Part shown: positions 18,961-30,546 of the stretch, one piece after another
Layout of the letters: the number at the start of each line of letters is the position of its first letter
Numbering within the stretch: the first letter of the stretch is position 1
Position numbers and translations under genes: made by a program
Assembly (NCBI GenBank): GCA_963921935.1
Contig: OY998175.1
Location: forward strand, 292,276,246 to 292,340,245
DNA from: Galeruca laticollis
Taxonomy: Eukaryota > Arthropoda > Insecta > Coleoptera > Chrysomelidae
DNA: 64,000 bases
Direction of reading: 5' to 3'
Notes under the pieces: generated by a model
Databases searched by the model: none
What the model saw: the letters and a program-made list of their open reading frames with translations, nothing else
What the model was told of the DNA's origin: nothing

Positions 18961-19634
18961 ACATCATTAGTAATTAAAACAAAAATACGAAGCTTTTAAA
19001 TTAAAATGTTATCAATTACTTTCTTTTTGAATTATATTCTTCGTAAATTTTTACTTGTAACGGTTTGCCGAAAAAATATAACAAAAGCGCTGAGTTTTTG
19101 AATCTTTGAATTATTTCCCAACTTTGTGCAATGCGGTAGTAATCTTAAATTCAAAATAACAATACTATCTGCAACTGAAAGTAGAATTTATTCGAATAGT
19201 TTGGAGACGAAAGAAACGAGAATACGCTGGCGTTCCATAGATATTAACTTCGTTCCTCCAAAATTGTGTACGAGGTGGGTTTACATACAACAAATTCTTA
19301 TTTATAAGAAATTTCACTGCTACGTTTCAAACTAAAACGATTAAATACATTGCATGACGCTAATAATATAGAAGAATTGCTGAAAATAGTTATTATCTTG
19401 AAATATATAGTGTTTCTAAAATGCAGCACAGAATAAGTTAGCACGCCACTGGCTTATTAGAACTTGACAAAATTGATACTGTTGATGTGTTTTGAAGAGA
19501 ATGTATCCCACATTTTTTTTAATTATTTGTATTTCCATCACTCGAAAAGGTATGCAATGAAATTTGTTTGTCTTCGCATCCTTTATCAACATATGTCACA
19601 TAAACTAAGTTAGGGAAAAATTATATTTGCGTAT
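18961..19634. other. No gene recognised
   Basis: AT-rich, with only a short unsupported frame at 19126-19335. Confidence 0.4.
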
Positions 19635-21015
19635 TAGTCCAGGGAAGTAAGGTCGAAAAATCTGCTCAATGAAAAAAGTTATCCAGTTATCCGTAAATTA
19701 TTTCTCATTTTTTAATGAAAGTACATCCCCCCACCAACATTTTCCTAGTTCGTCTAATAAATTCCACTGACGCTTGCGACGGAGCTTGCAAGCACAGCTT
19801 GGAACACGTAAAATTCGGGTGTTTTATGCTCCTGGCATTCCTGGATGTGCTTGTACAAAAAAATTGTAATGGTAAAAAATGTAGAAAATATTTTGCTCTA
19901 AAAGTCGACGTAATTCGATTTTCCAAAAAAAATTTTCCGTCCTTAAATTTTCCAACTTTTGGATATTTTTTAGAAAATTACATTTTCAATTGACAATTAT
20001 GAATAAAATAACAATATCGAGGTCAAAACATGGATTAACATAGAGGGCAAACGTGTAAAAATTTACGTTTTTCAGATTTGGAAAATTCAAAATGGCGGCC
20101 GCTCAAAATGGAATTACATTTTTTTATCCAATTGACTCTAAAGTTATGAACAATAATGATATTGAGACGCGGTTGATTGCAATAGATAGAGTGAAAGTTA
20201 TATTTTTATAAATGAAACAAACACAATTTTTCAATTTTTTTTACATAAATTTTAACATTTACCGAAAAAAAATAAAATTTTTATCTCGTTTTTTCCATTT
20301 TTTCCTTAGAAAAATGTACAAATAATATCTTTTAGCATCATGAGTATCTTTGTCTTTGAATCACGCGTATTTTAAAAAAATTTCCAGATACAATTAGTAG
20401 AAGCTGAGATGAACAAGTTCAAACTCTGTTCGATACTGTGACAATATTAATTAAAATTTTCAAATTTAGCCCGTTTCGCTCGATTGCAATCATTGGTAAT
20501 CATAATACTATTGGAAAACCAGGAATTGACAATATTATGGAAAAAACCAATAAAAAAGCGCACTGAGGACGAGCGCTGACTCCCACCACTACGCCAAGCA
20601 GCTGTCGCACCATAGTGCGGCAGGGCGCACTAAGGTTACTGTTCTTTTTTAAATATACCCATTGACTGGAGAAAAATGAAAAGTTGCACTCGGATAGAGT
20701 GGAGAGTCAGCAATCGAGCGAAACAGTCAAAATTTGAAAAGTTTAATTAATATTGTCACAGTAACGAACAGAGTTTGCACTTGTTTATCTCAATTTCTAC
20801 TAATTGTATCTGGAATTTTTTTTTAAATACGCGTCTCTCAAAGACACAAATATACTCATGACGTAAAAAGATATTGTTATTTCATTTTTCAAAGGAAAAA
20901 AATGGAAAAAACCGAGATAAAAAAATTTTCGGTAAATGTTGATGTACTTTTATTAAAAAATGAGAAATAATTTACGGATAACTTTTCCCTTTAATTTCCT
21001 TACTTTCCCGGACTA
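19635..21015. mobile_element. Fold-back element with GC-rich centre
   Basis: The ends TAGTCCAGGGAAGTAAGG (19635) and the complement of TAGTCCGGGAAAGTAAGG (ending 21015) are inverted. The arms match through 19678-19728 versus 20940-20990 and again through 20255-20490 versus 20710-20940. The left arm has about 525 extra bases (19729-20254) between these two blocks, either an insertion there or a deletion on the right. The loop at about 20550-20640 is markedly GC-richer than the arms. No coding sequence or clear target duplication was found. Confidence 0.6.
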
Positions 21016-21126
21016 TATATTGAATTTCGCTTAACAATATACTATAACTCCCATTTACGAAACCCATTAACGTATTAATTAGAAAAAATGTTATTTTTTC
21101 TTTAATAGCTTCACTACTTTATTATA
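21016..21126. other. Short spacer
   Basis: AT-rich DNA between two inverted-repeat elements; nothing recognised. Confidence 0.4.
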
Positions 21127-22991
21127 CAGTGAAGGGCAAATGTGTGGAACCAAGTAAATATCTCTGGAATTATTAGAGATTTCAAAATGAAATTTGGGAG
21201 GTAGATACTACAGTAGATTGCCTATTTGTTTTCCTATTTTTTAACAATTTTGAACTTCTGGTTTTACCGGAAGTAATGTCGAATTTAAAATTTGTAATGG
21301 AACACCCCGTATATTATTTTAGTTTCTGATGAAACATTTTATTACGAATACAAAAATATCGGGTTCGATATTTTTTATTTCAATAAATACCGAGATATTA
21401 ACAGAAAAGTAACTAAGGAAAGAAAAAATCTAATATCCATTAAAGAAATAATCATAATTATTAACTGAAACTAAGTGATTTTCAAAACATTGAAACTTAA
21501 CTGAACTAAAATTAATGTATTAGATGTTCAAACTGAGCACAGTTTACTTCTTGACAATAGGCAAGTCAGTTTGTAAATTCTCTAGTAACATTAGCTATTA
21601 CTTCTGGTGGAGTTCTCTGGATCTCTAGAGTTATTGTAACAGCTAATTCTTGCAAATTATTTTGTCTATCAACATAAACCTTAGACTTTAAATAACCCCA
21701 CATAAAATAGTCTAGTGGATTAAGGTCGGGACTTCGTGCAGGCCATTCATAAGTACCCCTTCTTCCAATTCATCTGTGATGAAATGTCCTATCTAAATGA
21801 TGTCGAACAATGCGAGCGTAATGGGGTGGTGCTCCATCCTGCTGAAACCAGATATTATTTGGTAATTGTCCATTAACCTCCAATGCCGGAATCACTTGTG
21901 TCTCTAAGAGCTGTAAATACCTATCTCTGTTTAAAATTTCTTGTAAGAAGAAGGGTCCCACGATTCTGTTGTTATAAATGCCGGCCCAAACGTTCAATTT
22001 TTGTGGATGTTGTGTATGAGCCTCTTGTACCCAATGAGGATTACTTTGTGACCAGTAGCGGCAGTAATGTCGATTAACCGTACCGTTTAAAGAAAATGTA
22101 GCCTCGTCTGAAAACAACACATTTCTTATAAAATTATTATCACGGTTGCAAATATCCATCGTCGTTTCACAAAATTGTAAACGTTGTCGAAATCGTCTTC
22201 GGATAGTTCTTGAACGAGGCGACTTTTGTATGGATAATATTTTCCCCGCCTTAATATCCTTCCTACTGAACGATGGCTAATTTGGCGAGGTCGGTAGTGG
22301 ATAAGTGAGGATTTGCTTCCAAAGATATAGCAACATTTTGAACTACATCTTCATTACATGCACTTTTTAACTGTCCAATTTTTGGTAAATTGCTAACTTT
22401 TCCACTTGTGTGGTACCTTCGCAAAGTTTTCGTCACTACTGAACGGGATATTTGTGCATTCGGACGAACAATGTTAAAAAGGTCACAAACTTCTTGATTC
22501 GTCCTTTTCCTCTCCCCATACCCAATCTATCATTAATATTTGTATTCTTTCTCTTTCACTTAATTCGGCCATTTTACGATCAAATTAAAACAATAAAATC
22601 TTTTACGTTCAAATACAAACACTAATAACTTATTTTGACAACTACTGTCACTTCTACAATGAATTTCATGGACTACTAGCTACCATCAAATTTTTCTTTT
22701 CCTTAGTTACTTTTCTGTTATTATCTCGGTAGGCATTGAAATAAGAAATATCGAACCCGATATTTTTGTATTCGTAATAAAATGTTTCATCAGAAAAAAA
22801 ATAATATACAGGGTGTTCCATTGCAAATTTTAAAATCGACATTACTTCCGGTAAAACCGGAAGTTCAAAATTGTTACAAAATATGAAAACAAATAGGCAA
22901 TCTACTGTAGTATCCACCTTTCAAATTTCATTTTGATATCTCCAATAATTCCAGAGATATTTACTTGGTTCCACACATTTGCCCATCACTG
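21127..22991. mobile_element. Mariner-type DNA transposon 2
   Basis: Terminal inverted repeats of about 310 bases (21127-21438 and 22680-22991) begin CAGTGAAGGGCAAATG or CAGTGATGGGCAAATG, flanked by TA on both sides (21125-21126, 22992-22993). Between them on the - strand is a nearly full-length but broken transposase. Such long TIRs are unusual for mariner elements, which mostly have short ones. The arms have diverged by several percent. Confidence 0.85.
21512..22572 (-). pseudogene. Mariner-type transposase, frameshifted
   Basis: ATG at 22572 (MAELSERERIQILMI). The N-terminal half contains helix-turn-helix sequence but shifts frame several times before the long open part 22159-21770. That part holds LFSDEATFSLNGTVNRH (first Asp), KLNVWAGI and WFQQDGAPPHYA (second Asp). 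A Trp-to-stop change near 21773 interrupts it. The remaining tail reads IGRRGTYEWPARSPDLNPLDYFMWG, so the third catalytic residue is Asp (DDD type), and ends at the natural stop 21512-21514. All catalytic residues survive, but stops and frameshifts make it inactive. Confidence 0.85.
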
Positions 22992-22993
22992 TA

Positions 22994-23407
22994 TACATGA
23001 ACTGTTAAAAATTGTGGAAAACTTGGCAACGTTTTACGAATCTCCTGAGGTATACAGCAAAATAAATAAAGTTGAGCTTCGATTTCATGTCAAAGCCACA
23101 AACTTTTCTTGGCCACTCTTCAGAAAGCGTTTCTGTATCAGAAAGTGTATCACTCATCATGATTTTGAATATATAATAAAGTTCTGCTCGGTCTTGAATG
23201 TTTCTAATCCTTGGCAAACTTCCTGCGGTGCCACTCTCTTCCTTGTTTCATATATAATGGAAAATTATTGATTTGTAAGTAGTTTTGTTATAGTTTGGAG
23301 TAGCTTTCCAAGCGGCATCTTGTAATGTTGCACTAAACTTCTATTAATGCTATAATATGTTATATTTGTGATACACGAATCAATGTAAGACATTTATTAC
23401 CATAAAG
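22994..23407. other. No gene recognised
   Basis: Open but unsupported frames on both strands (22933-23271 on + and 23217-23005 on -). The - frame reads MMSDTLSDTETLSEEW and may be a transposon fragment, but I cannot assign it. Confidence 0.35.
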
Positions 23408-23474
23408 TAAAAATATGATTCAAAATAGGTGTAGGTAAATGTATTAAAATCCTTTAATTCGTACAATGTTTTTA

Positions 23475-23527
23475 TTACCACATGCCGACTAGTTTCGACT
23501 GAACAAAATCATCTTCGGGGCGGGTAA
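23475..23527 (-). ncRNA. Hammerhead motif, family B
   Basis: On the - strand: stem I TTACC/GGTAA plus GCC/GGC with an AUGU bulge; core CCGAAGA (consensus CUGANGA, so U4 is replaced by C); one extra T; stem II GATT/AGTC; GAAA; stem III closing TA; GTC cut between 23487 and 23486. Everything fits except U4, which should reduce or abolish activity. Confidence 0.72.
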
Positions 23528-23735
23528 GCTACAATTATGATAGTAAATTTAATATAGCAATTTGGATTCTATTCAAATAACTGTAACTCACAAGTCAATT
23601 GAAAAAATTCACACAGGGCGTATAACAGCATGAATTTAAAATAAACAGCAGAAACAAGACAAGATAACAGAACTAGACGAAGTAAGTAAATAATTTGATC
23701 GTTAACACACTCAAGTGAAGATAATTTTTTCAATC

Positions 23736-25369
23736 TTAAATCCTAAACATAGGTGGAACTTCAATAGTTGATTTTAAATTTAATGATATATTATTTTCAT
23801 TATTAATTGAATTAAAAATTTCTAAGTTCTCCAAATCGTTCAGTCTAGTTCCATGTTCACAAACATGTAAAATTTTAAAATTGTCATCCACCACAAAAGA
23901 ATGTTTATTCAATTGCAAATGTCTGTAGAAAACGGAGCTCTTCCTTGTCAAATGTTCCTGGATGCTCAACTTAAACCTCCTACCACACTGCCCTATGTAT
24001 TCAGCGGTGCAATTGTTACAAGTCAATTTATAAACCCTACTTCTATCAAATTGTGAAATTTGGTCTTTGATTCGAGAAAAGATAGTTTTTATGTTTAGTG
24101 AAGTTTTAAAGGCTACTTTATAATCTGTTCTGTTCTGAATAATGTTGGCCAATTGATAGGAAAGTGGACTGTAGGACAAATTTTTGTTGTTCCCTTTTGT
24201 CCAATGCATATGAGTTATTTATTAAAAGCTTATCCATCTTTCTATTAACTAAATTATCAATTAGAGTTGTGGAGTAACCGTTTTTAACTGCTAAAAGTTT
24301 GATTGTTTCTAATTCTTTATTTAAATCATCAGGACACATTGGAATCAAAAAAGCCGATGAACGTATGACCTGAACGACGAAAGCTTCTGCTAAAAAGGGT
24401 GATTGCTGTCACTAGGAATAACATGAGGTGTCTGAGTATTATTTCTATATATGCCAAAAGAAACGTGCTGATTAACCCTCTTCAAAGATAAATCCAAGAA
24501 GTTGAGAGTGTAGTTAATTTCCAATTCCAAAGTAAATTTCAGGTCTATGTGTAAGTTGTTGATAAAACTTAAAAAATCACCGTTTAAAACGTTAACATCC
24601 CCTTGAAAACCGAATGTCATCGACATATCTATACGCGAAAACAATATTCCCTGAGACTTCGCTATTGAAAATTTGTCTCTCTATAAAGTCCATAAAGATA
24701 TCTGCCAAGAGAGGAGCTAGTGGATTTCCCATACCAAGACCCTTTTTCTGATGATAAATTTTATAATTAAACATGAAGAAGTTTTGTTGTAATACTAATG
24801 ACAATGAACTGAAAACATTCTCCACCACATAGTCATCCAACGATGAATCAATCAATAAATCCCTAATGAGACCCAAGGTTAGTTCCAAGTTGGTTACATC
24901 AACCGAAGCTAGAATGGCGTTCGAGGGAAATTCGATGTCTTCTTAGAATTCAAAAGAGTGTGTTTGGCTCCGAAATTTAGATTATTTCTAAGAAAATGAT
25001 TCAGCTCCCTTGCGATTAACGAACAAGGTGAGTTAACAAATAAGAGAACTGGTTTCATAGAGTGATCCTTTTTATGTATTTTTGGTAAGCCATACAATCT
25101 AGGTGTAGAGTAATTCATTGGTGTTCTAACGTTAAGATTAATTGATTCAAAAAACCCTTATAGGAAGACAATAGAGATTTTAGTTTTCGAAAATATGTTT
25201 CTAAATGGTTACTTCTGAGTTCATTAAAGTGTTCATTGTTATTTAGTAAAAAGTTTTCAACCTTCGTGATGTAATCAGATCTATAAAGAATAATTAGTGC
25301 GTTACCCTTATACCCTTTTACGACAATCAAATCATTATCCCTGATTTTTTTCCCTATAGATCTGATCAT
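23736..25369 (-). pseudogene. PLE polyprotein, RT plus GIY-YIG endonuclease (family B)
   Basis: Domains in order on the - strand: the N-terminal finger region at 25369-25115 (NDLIVVKGYKGNALIIL); PRLYGLPKIHK at 25118-24909; RT palm at 24888-24592 with GLGMGNPLAPLLADIFM and an intact catalytic YVDD box (FAYRYVDDI); the linker region at 24644-24118; and GIY-YIG at 24209-23736 (SRVYKLTCNNCTAEYIGQC, RFKLSIQEHL). At least four frameshifts or stops separate these pieces, so no single protein is made. The GIY motif reads VYKLTC...YIG, a usual variant. RT would copy the element RNA and the nuclease would nick the target. Confidence 0.85.
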
Positions 25370-25500
25370 TCGTTTGTGGAATTTATCAGAAGTGTCTCTT
25401 AACTTTGTACGAATTTAAGGATTTGAATACATTTATCTACACCTATTTTGAAGATGGTTTCGTACTCTAGTGGATTTGCTTCAGAAATAAAAATATGATT

Positions 25501-26019
25501 GTTTACATGATAAGATAATCCAAGAAGTAGTTTGTAGAACTGTCAAACTCGAAATTATTGAACAAAATCCTAACGCTCATAAATAAATTGAAAAACAAAC
25601 CGTGTGTGTGTACTTCTTTGGCGTAACAGAATCAGTTCCTAACATTCCATCATGTGTGCTAGTTCCCTACGTGTTTGTACTCCTAATATTTATTGATTGA
25701 AGATCGAAAATATCTCTTATCTCAAATATTTTTGTTTCTAATGTTTTCTCTAAAATGTAAGTTATAAATGTAGGTGCATTAAGAGAAGAAAATATTCCAA
25801 TAGGAATTAGAAATTGAAGCAGAACGAGGAACTAAACATAGAGAATTAATGAAATCAAATGCAGCGGAGTATTATAACAGCGACAAAAAATACAATAGTT
25901 TTTAAAAACAATAAAAGTGAAGAGGTTTCTTTAATATATAAAAGTGGAAATTACCACTACTAAATAACAATGACAGATAACAACGGTAACATACACGCTC
26001 TTTTTACGGTTTTAAATTG
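25501..26019. other. No gene recognised
   Basis: AT-rich DNA with no supported feature. Confidence 0.4.
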
Positions 26020-27065
26020 ACATTGATTTTTGACATTTTTAATTCATTGGTAACTCAGAAATTAGTAAGGGAGCTAGATGCCATTGGTACAACCCCCCTC
26101 AACCGAATTGATCTTCAATCAAAACAGGACTGCACTGGACGACGTAGACGGACACCATCTAATATTCTTTCGCAGACTCTAATTTTACCATCTCTTCCCG
26201 GATATGTTAGTTATTTCTTCCATATCAGTATTGGCACGTTCTGATCATATAAAAGCACCACATCTCCAATTTTAAATTTTGAGGAACCAACGTTAGCGTC
26301 AGCATGAGCCGATCTTAACTGCTGAAGATAACCCAAGTTCCAGCTTTTCCAGAATTTTTTATTAAGTTTTCTCGATATCTCCATTGATTTGCAATTTCAT
26401 TTTCATTTAGATTTCCTTCCGGTAAAATACTAAATCCATTGTCGTTACTTCCAAGTAAAAAGTGTTTTGGTGTCAAGATTAGTGAGTTTGCAAGATCATC
26501 ATCAAAACAGGGCAACGGTATATAATTTACTGTAGCTTCAACTCCACATAAAAGGGCCTGAAGCTCATCATAATCGCTGCAAAAAACTTTTCACAGTTTG
26601 TATTGACCTTTCCCAGAAGCCGCCCCACCAAGCAGCTTTTTCGATAATAAATTTCCATTCTATTCTAAGATCTGGAGCTGCATGTTGAATCATGTCGTTC
26701 GTTAAAATTTTTCAATTCTTCTAGTTACAAAGAGGGTTTTTTAAAAGTTCTAGCATTATCTGAATATTTTACATCTGGTACACCTCTTCTGGAAATCAAA
26801 CTTCGTAAAGCTCGTAGACAACTTTCTATAGTCATGTCAAGGACTAAATCCAAATGAACGGCTCGTATAACCCCATAAATATGATCTCTTTCTTGAGGAT
26901 AATTAGGTTTCGTTACATAAAGAGGTCTCGCAAAGTCAATACCAATAATCTTGAAGGAATTGTCTCCATTTATTCTATATTTTGGCAAAAGCGCAAATGG
27001 TTCGAACATAGGTTTACCTTTAAGTTTCTTTCGCCTTATACACCCAAAAAAAATAAGCAAACAAA
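26020..27065 (-). pseudogene. BEL/Pao retrotransposon pol remnant (integrase and C-terminal domain)
   Basis: Reads right to left. 27060-26725 is the integrase core of a BEL/Pao element: IIGIDFARPLYV (first Asp), IRAVHLDLVLDMTIES, LRSLISRRGVPDVKYSDNA (second Asp). 26515-26315 matches the C-terminal domain that follows integrase in this group (LTPKHFLLGSNDNG). The far end near 26320-26060 resembles its last segment (VGDVVLLYDQNVP, then GVRLRRPVQ). Frameshifts and stops lie between, and I see no RT, protease or gag. LTRs were not identified. Confidence 0.75.
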
Positions 27066-29449
27066 TGCTACAACTTTAATTCAATTGTTAGTTTAGAATC
27101 TCCAGGTTATACTTATTATCACTAGATTTTCTGGTGCTTAAATATTCTGAGAGTTAACCATAACTTGAACCCTTCACCGGATGATGTGAAACAATTGTTT
27201 TGATATTGTAACGACACAGTCGTCTGAACATAAAATAACCCCGATAAATAATCAGAAAACAGAACTCTACACGAACCAAACTAGACGGAGTTGGGCACCC
27301 AGCACCGAGAGGGCATCACCTTCGCCTTTCCGCTAATAACTTGACCGATACTGCCAAAGCACACGTTCTGCGATATACCAGGCAAGATCTACCTTACGTA
27401 GAATAACGATAGGGAGCTTCAACTGAAAATAACCGAAGTGTTGCACTATATTCCGGAGCGTGTTGAGCTTAGGAATCGTGAACACTTAAATATCCCGCTT
27501 CTCGTTGACCCCTCGGTGTGCGTTGAACTCGAGGCTAGACGCTAAGCGAACCTGTATCTCGGACGAAGTCCTAAAGTGTGTTGAATTTAGAGCAGACGCC
27601 AACTACCCTAGGTCAAGCCCTGCAGCGTGTCGAGCGATTAGCCGAAATTCCGGAGCGTGTTCAGCCCGGGACGGAAGCAAACTCCCGACCTCCGAGATCA
27701 CGCTGTGCGTTGAACGCGGGATCTCGACCCTGACACACACACACCCCTTTGGTTATAGGAACCTGGCGTCTCAGTGAAGAAGCTGGACAACCGAGAAGAA
27801 TAATCCGCGACCCAATCCGACGACCACCCTAGAGGGACTGCCTGCCTCCAGGACCAATAAATCTTGTATATTGAACTAAAATTTCAATTCTCAAATTAAT
27901 CTAATTCTATACTTATTATTAATCCAATAATTTGTTATAACGATTTTAATCTCAATCTATTATAAAACTATTAGATAAGAAACTTCGAAGTGTGCAAGTG
28001 AAGTGTGCTAGGTCATTTAGTCAAAAGAAAAAAATTAAAAGTTTCATCTAGGATGAAGATAAAAAAAATGTTGATGGTTGCTAAGCGGGAATCGACGGAG
28101 TTTGATGATTGAATTTTGATTGAAAAGAAGGGATGAAAATTGAGAGAGATTTCTAAAGAGATTATTAAAATAGAGACATTCAGAAGAATCAAATAAGATT
28201 ATAATAAGAAAACTAAAGAAAGAAGATACATGTTGAAATATAAGAATAGCTGTAGAAGAAATTATTCTCAAATATAAGTAAAATCAATTAAGTATTACTT
28301 CAGAGTACAATAACACTAGTGGAGAATATTGTAGATTAAATAAAGAGGGGAAAAAGTATTTGATCACAACATAAGTAAATATAATAAAACATTACTTACT
28401 GGAACTACGGAGAAGCAGTCTTCGGTATCCAGCAAAGACATAGAACTGAATTTTGGTTCAGTTCATTACTACACCTAATTGAATTAAGAAACATCGAAGA
28501 AAAATCCAGTGCATGATTACAAACTGTAAGGTAAATTTATAAAAACTAAATTCATATCATTTCTATTTTTCACAAAGGAACTGTCAAAACTTAGTACATA
28601 ACCTTTTTGTCTGATCGGACTTGTGTCAATTCAAATGATAATTTTTTGATATATTTCACATAAAATTCAACGACCAGATAAAAAGTTACTAAACAAATTT
28701 TAGATAAGAATATTATAACAAATTTTACTGAATAGATTTATAACTAATATAAAAAAAAAGAAGGAACTTTTCGATAATTTCAATATTATTTCTCATAACC
28801 TTTAAATATTATTCAGTAAGATAGTTAAAACCATTGGCCAAGGTATTTATTAGTAGTACAGAGTCGTATTGAATGCTATTTAGATCTATTTAAAAATTAT
28901 TGGAAAATAATAAGTAACAGTTAGTGTAAATATTTCTTTTCATTATAAATTATATAACATCTTAAATATTTTGAAGTTTAAATTTAAATATAAACGTATC
29001 CTTACTCACGATAATTCCCTACAAATGATTAAGAGTTTCATCTTGAGGACTGAAGTTAGCTGGCCTTTTATTTTTTAAACTAAACAGACATTCATTTATT
29101 ATTCCATTAATTTCATCTGGCGCTCAACAACTAAAATTATAATAAATAATATAAAAAAATATAAACAATTAAATAAATAAAAGATACTATTATCTCAATA
29201 TATACTTATTGTACAGAGTTTTAGGTTTTAATTGTAGATATTTATTGTAGGTTGAATAAAGAAATATATCTAACCATCCAACCCCTTTTATGCTCTACCA
29301 CACTGACGAACCTTCTTAATATAACCAAAGGTTATTTGTTAACCTCAGGGTAACTTAACATTGTGAAACCGGCAGTAAGTTGTTAACAAGCATCTGGGAA
29401 CAAGAATATATACCGATTGAATGGAATGATGAGGTTTTATAATTCCAAT
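27066..29449. other. No gene; contains a GC-rich block
   Basis: 27230-27860 is much richer in G and C than the surroundings and includes repeated phrases such as GAGCGTGTTGAGC and GTGTGCGTTGAAC, followed by AATAAA near 27867. It could be an LTR or promoter-like piece of a retroelement, but I cannot find a second copy. 28000-29400 is very AT-rich with no feature. Confidence 0.35.
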
Positions 29450-29456
29450 ACCAAAC

Positions 29457-29734
29457 CACAGTTTAAAGCTTAACAGAAGCAGTTAGCTCACTCTACCGAT
29501 TTTTGTGTTACAACTTTTATCTCACTCATACACACTCATGGGAATCAACTTCCCGTTGCGCAGAAAGTTTGTTATTTATTACACACACTTGTCAGATATT
29601 TTATTGTATCAATTGGATACGCCCCTAAGCGCGTGGGTTACAATTTTCGGTTGCGCAGTGGAAAATTTGAACCATGCACATCAAAGACGCCGACATCGAG
29701 TGAGCCGACTGCTTCTGTTAAGCTTTAAACTGTG
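29457..29734. mobile_element. 278-base MITE-like element
   Basis: Inverted ends CACAGTTTAAAGCTTAACAG (29457-29493 and 29697-29734) enclose about 200 bases without coding sequence. The direct repeat ACCAAAC lies outside each end (29450-29456 and 29735-29741). TIRs of about 37 bases with a 7-8 base duplication would suit a hAT- or P-type MITE; the superfamily is inference. Confidence 0.65.
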
Positions 29735-29756
29735 ACCAAACCAAGGAGATCTAACA

Positions 29757-29985
29757 AAGTGCTCAACTTACAGAGGAAACAATTTATTTAACATTACGTA
29801 CAAAAAAAATGTTAGCAGCAATAATTAAAGAAAAGTTGATGCTGCATACGGAAACAATAATTGCTATCAACAAGGTTTCAGAAAAGAAAAGTCTACATTC
29901 GATGCGATACACATCAAATAAGGCAAATAACAGAAAAAAGTTATGAACATGATATAGAAATACATCTGCAAAAATTGTTGAGCTT
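29757..29985 (+). pseudogene. LINE reverse transcriptase fragment
   Basis: Decayed reading across frames: NYRG near 29768, LAAIIKEKLM near 29815, and QQGFRKEKSTFDAIH near 29870-29912, then ITEKSYEHDIEIHL. These are the RT fingers-palm motifs (NYRGI, GFR..RST) of non-LTR retrotransposons similar to the - strand LINE at 48128-51153. It is a short truncated piece. Confidence 0.6.
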
Positions 29986-30236
29986 CTGAGTTACAATTAT
30001 TTATAATTTCAATAAATGGATGGATCGTTACATCAAATAAGAGACCACACGTTTAATAATTGTATCTGAATTTTTGTTTGCTTTTTCCTTAAAATAAAAA
30101 AAATTGAGTATGAAATATTAAGTATAATAATCACTTGACTGTCTCGACCCTTACTTCGTGGAATATGCTCATATTAGTGTTTTTAAATGAAACTCAAGGT
30201 CTCTAGTTAATTCCACAATATAATACAAGTTATTGA

Positions 30237-30298
30237 AAATTCTAAAAAATTGACAATTGTTTTGATAAATCAATATCATCGTCAGAATGACAGAAGTT
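30237..30298 (-). ncRNA. Hammerhead motif with mutated core, PLE A copy 3 left
   Basis: Core CTGACGA and the GTC cut site are kept, but GAAA reads AAAA (G12 to A), so cleavage is unlikely. Confidence 0.65.
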
Positions 30299-30546
30299 AC
30301 ATTTCATTTTATGCCTACCTGATGTTTAGTAGTTATATTTGGCTAGACCAAGAAGTAACCTAACTTGTGATTGGCTTAATATGTGTTTATAGAAAAAAGA
30401 AGAAGATGTGATATTACAAATATTGGAGCTTAGATATTATTAGCCCTATGGTGATATCCTGAATATCATTTTTCCAATTAAGATCAGTATAACTGTGCAC
30501 TGATATAGAAAACCAGGAAAATCATATCTGCTGATCTTTACAATTA

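Larger units (their letters stand above)
23421..25487 (-). mobile_element. Penelope-like element, family B
   Basis: Flanked by a perfect 13-base target duplication TAAAAATATGATT (23408-23420 and 25488-25500). Short inverted terminal segments (23421-23465 and about 25405-25450, sharing AATAGGTGTAG) frame the coding region. The right end extends a further 37 bases (25451-25487) without a partner, the one-sided tail seen in family A too. Coding sequence runs right to left with RT and GIY-YIG domains. The 3' terminal region on the left carries a hammerhead motif. Relative to full PLEs the N-terminus is missing. Confidence 0.87.

Noticed and set aside
22933..23271. 112-codon + frame and its 70-codon antisense partner
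   Set aside because: No family recognised; partly overlaps the TIR of transposon 2.
27505..27777. 90-codon frame in the GC-rich block
   Set aside because: Composition effect in a stop-poor GC-rich stretch; no domain recognised.
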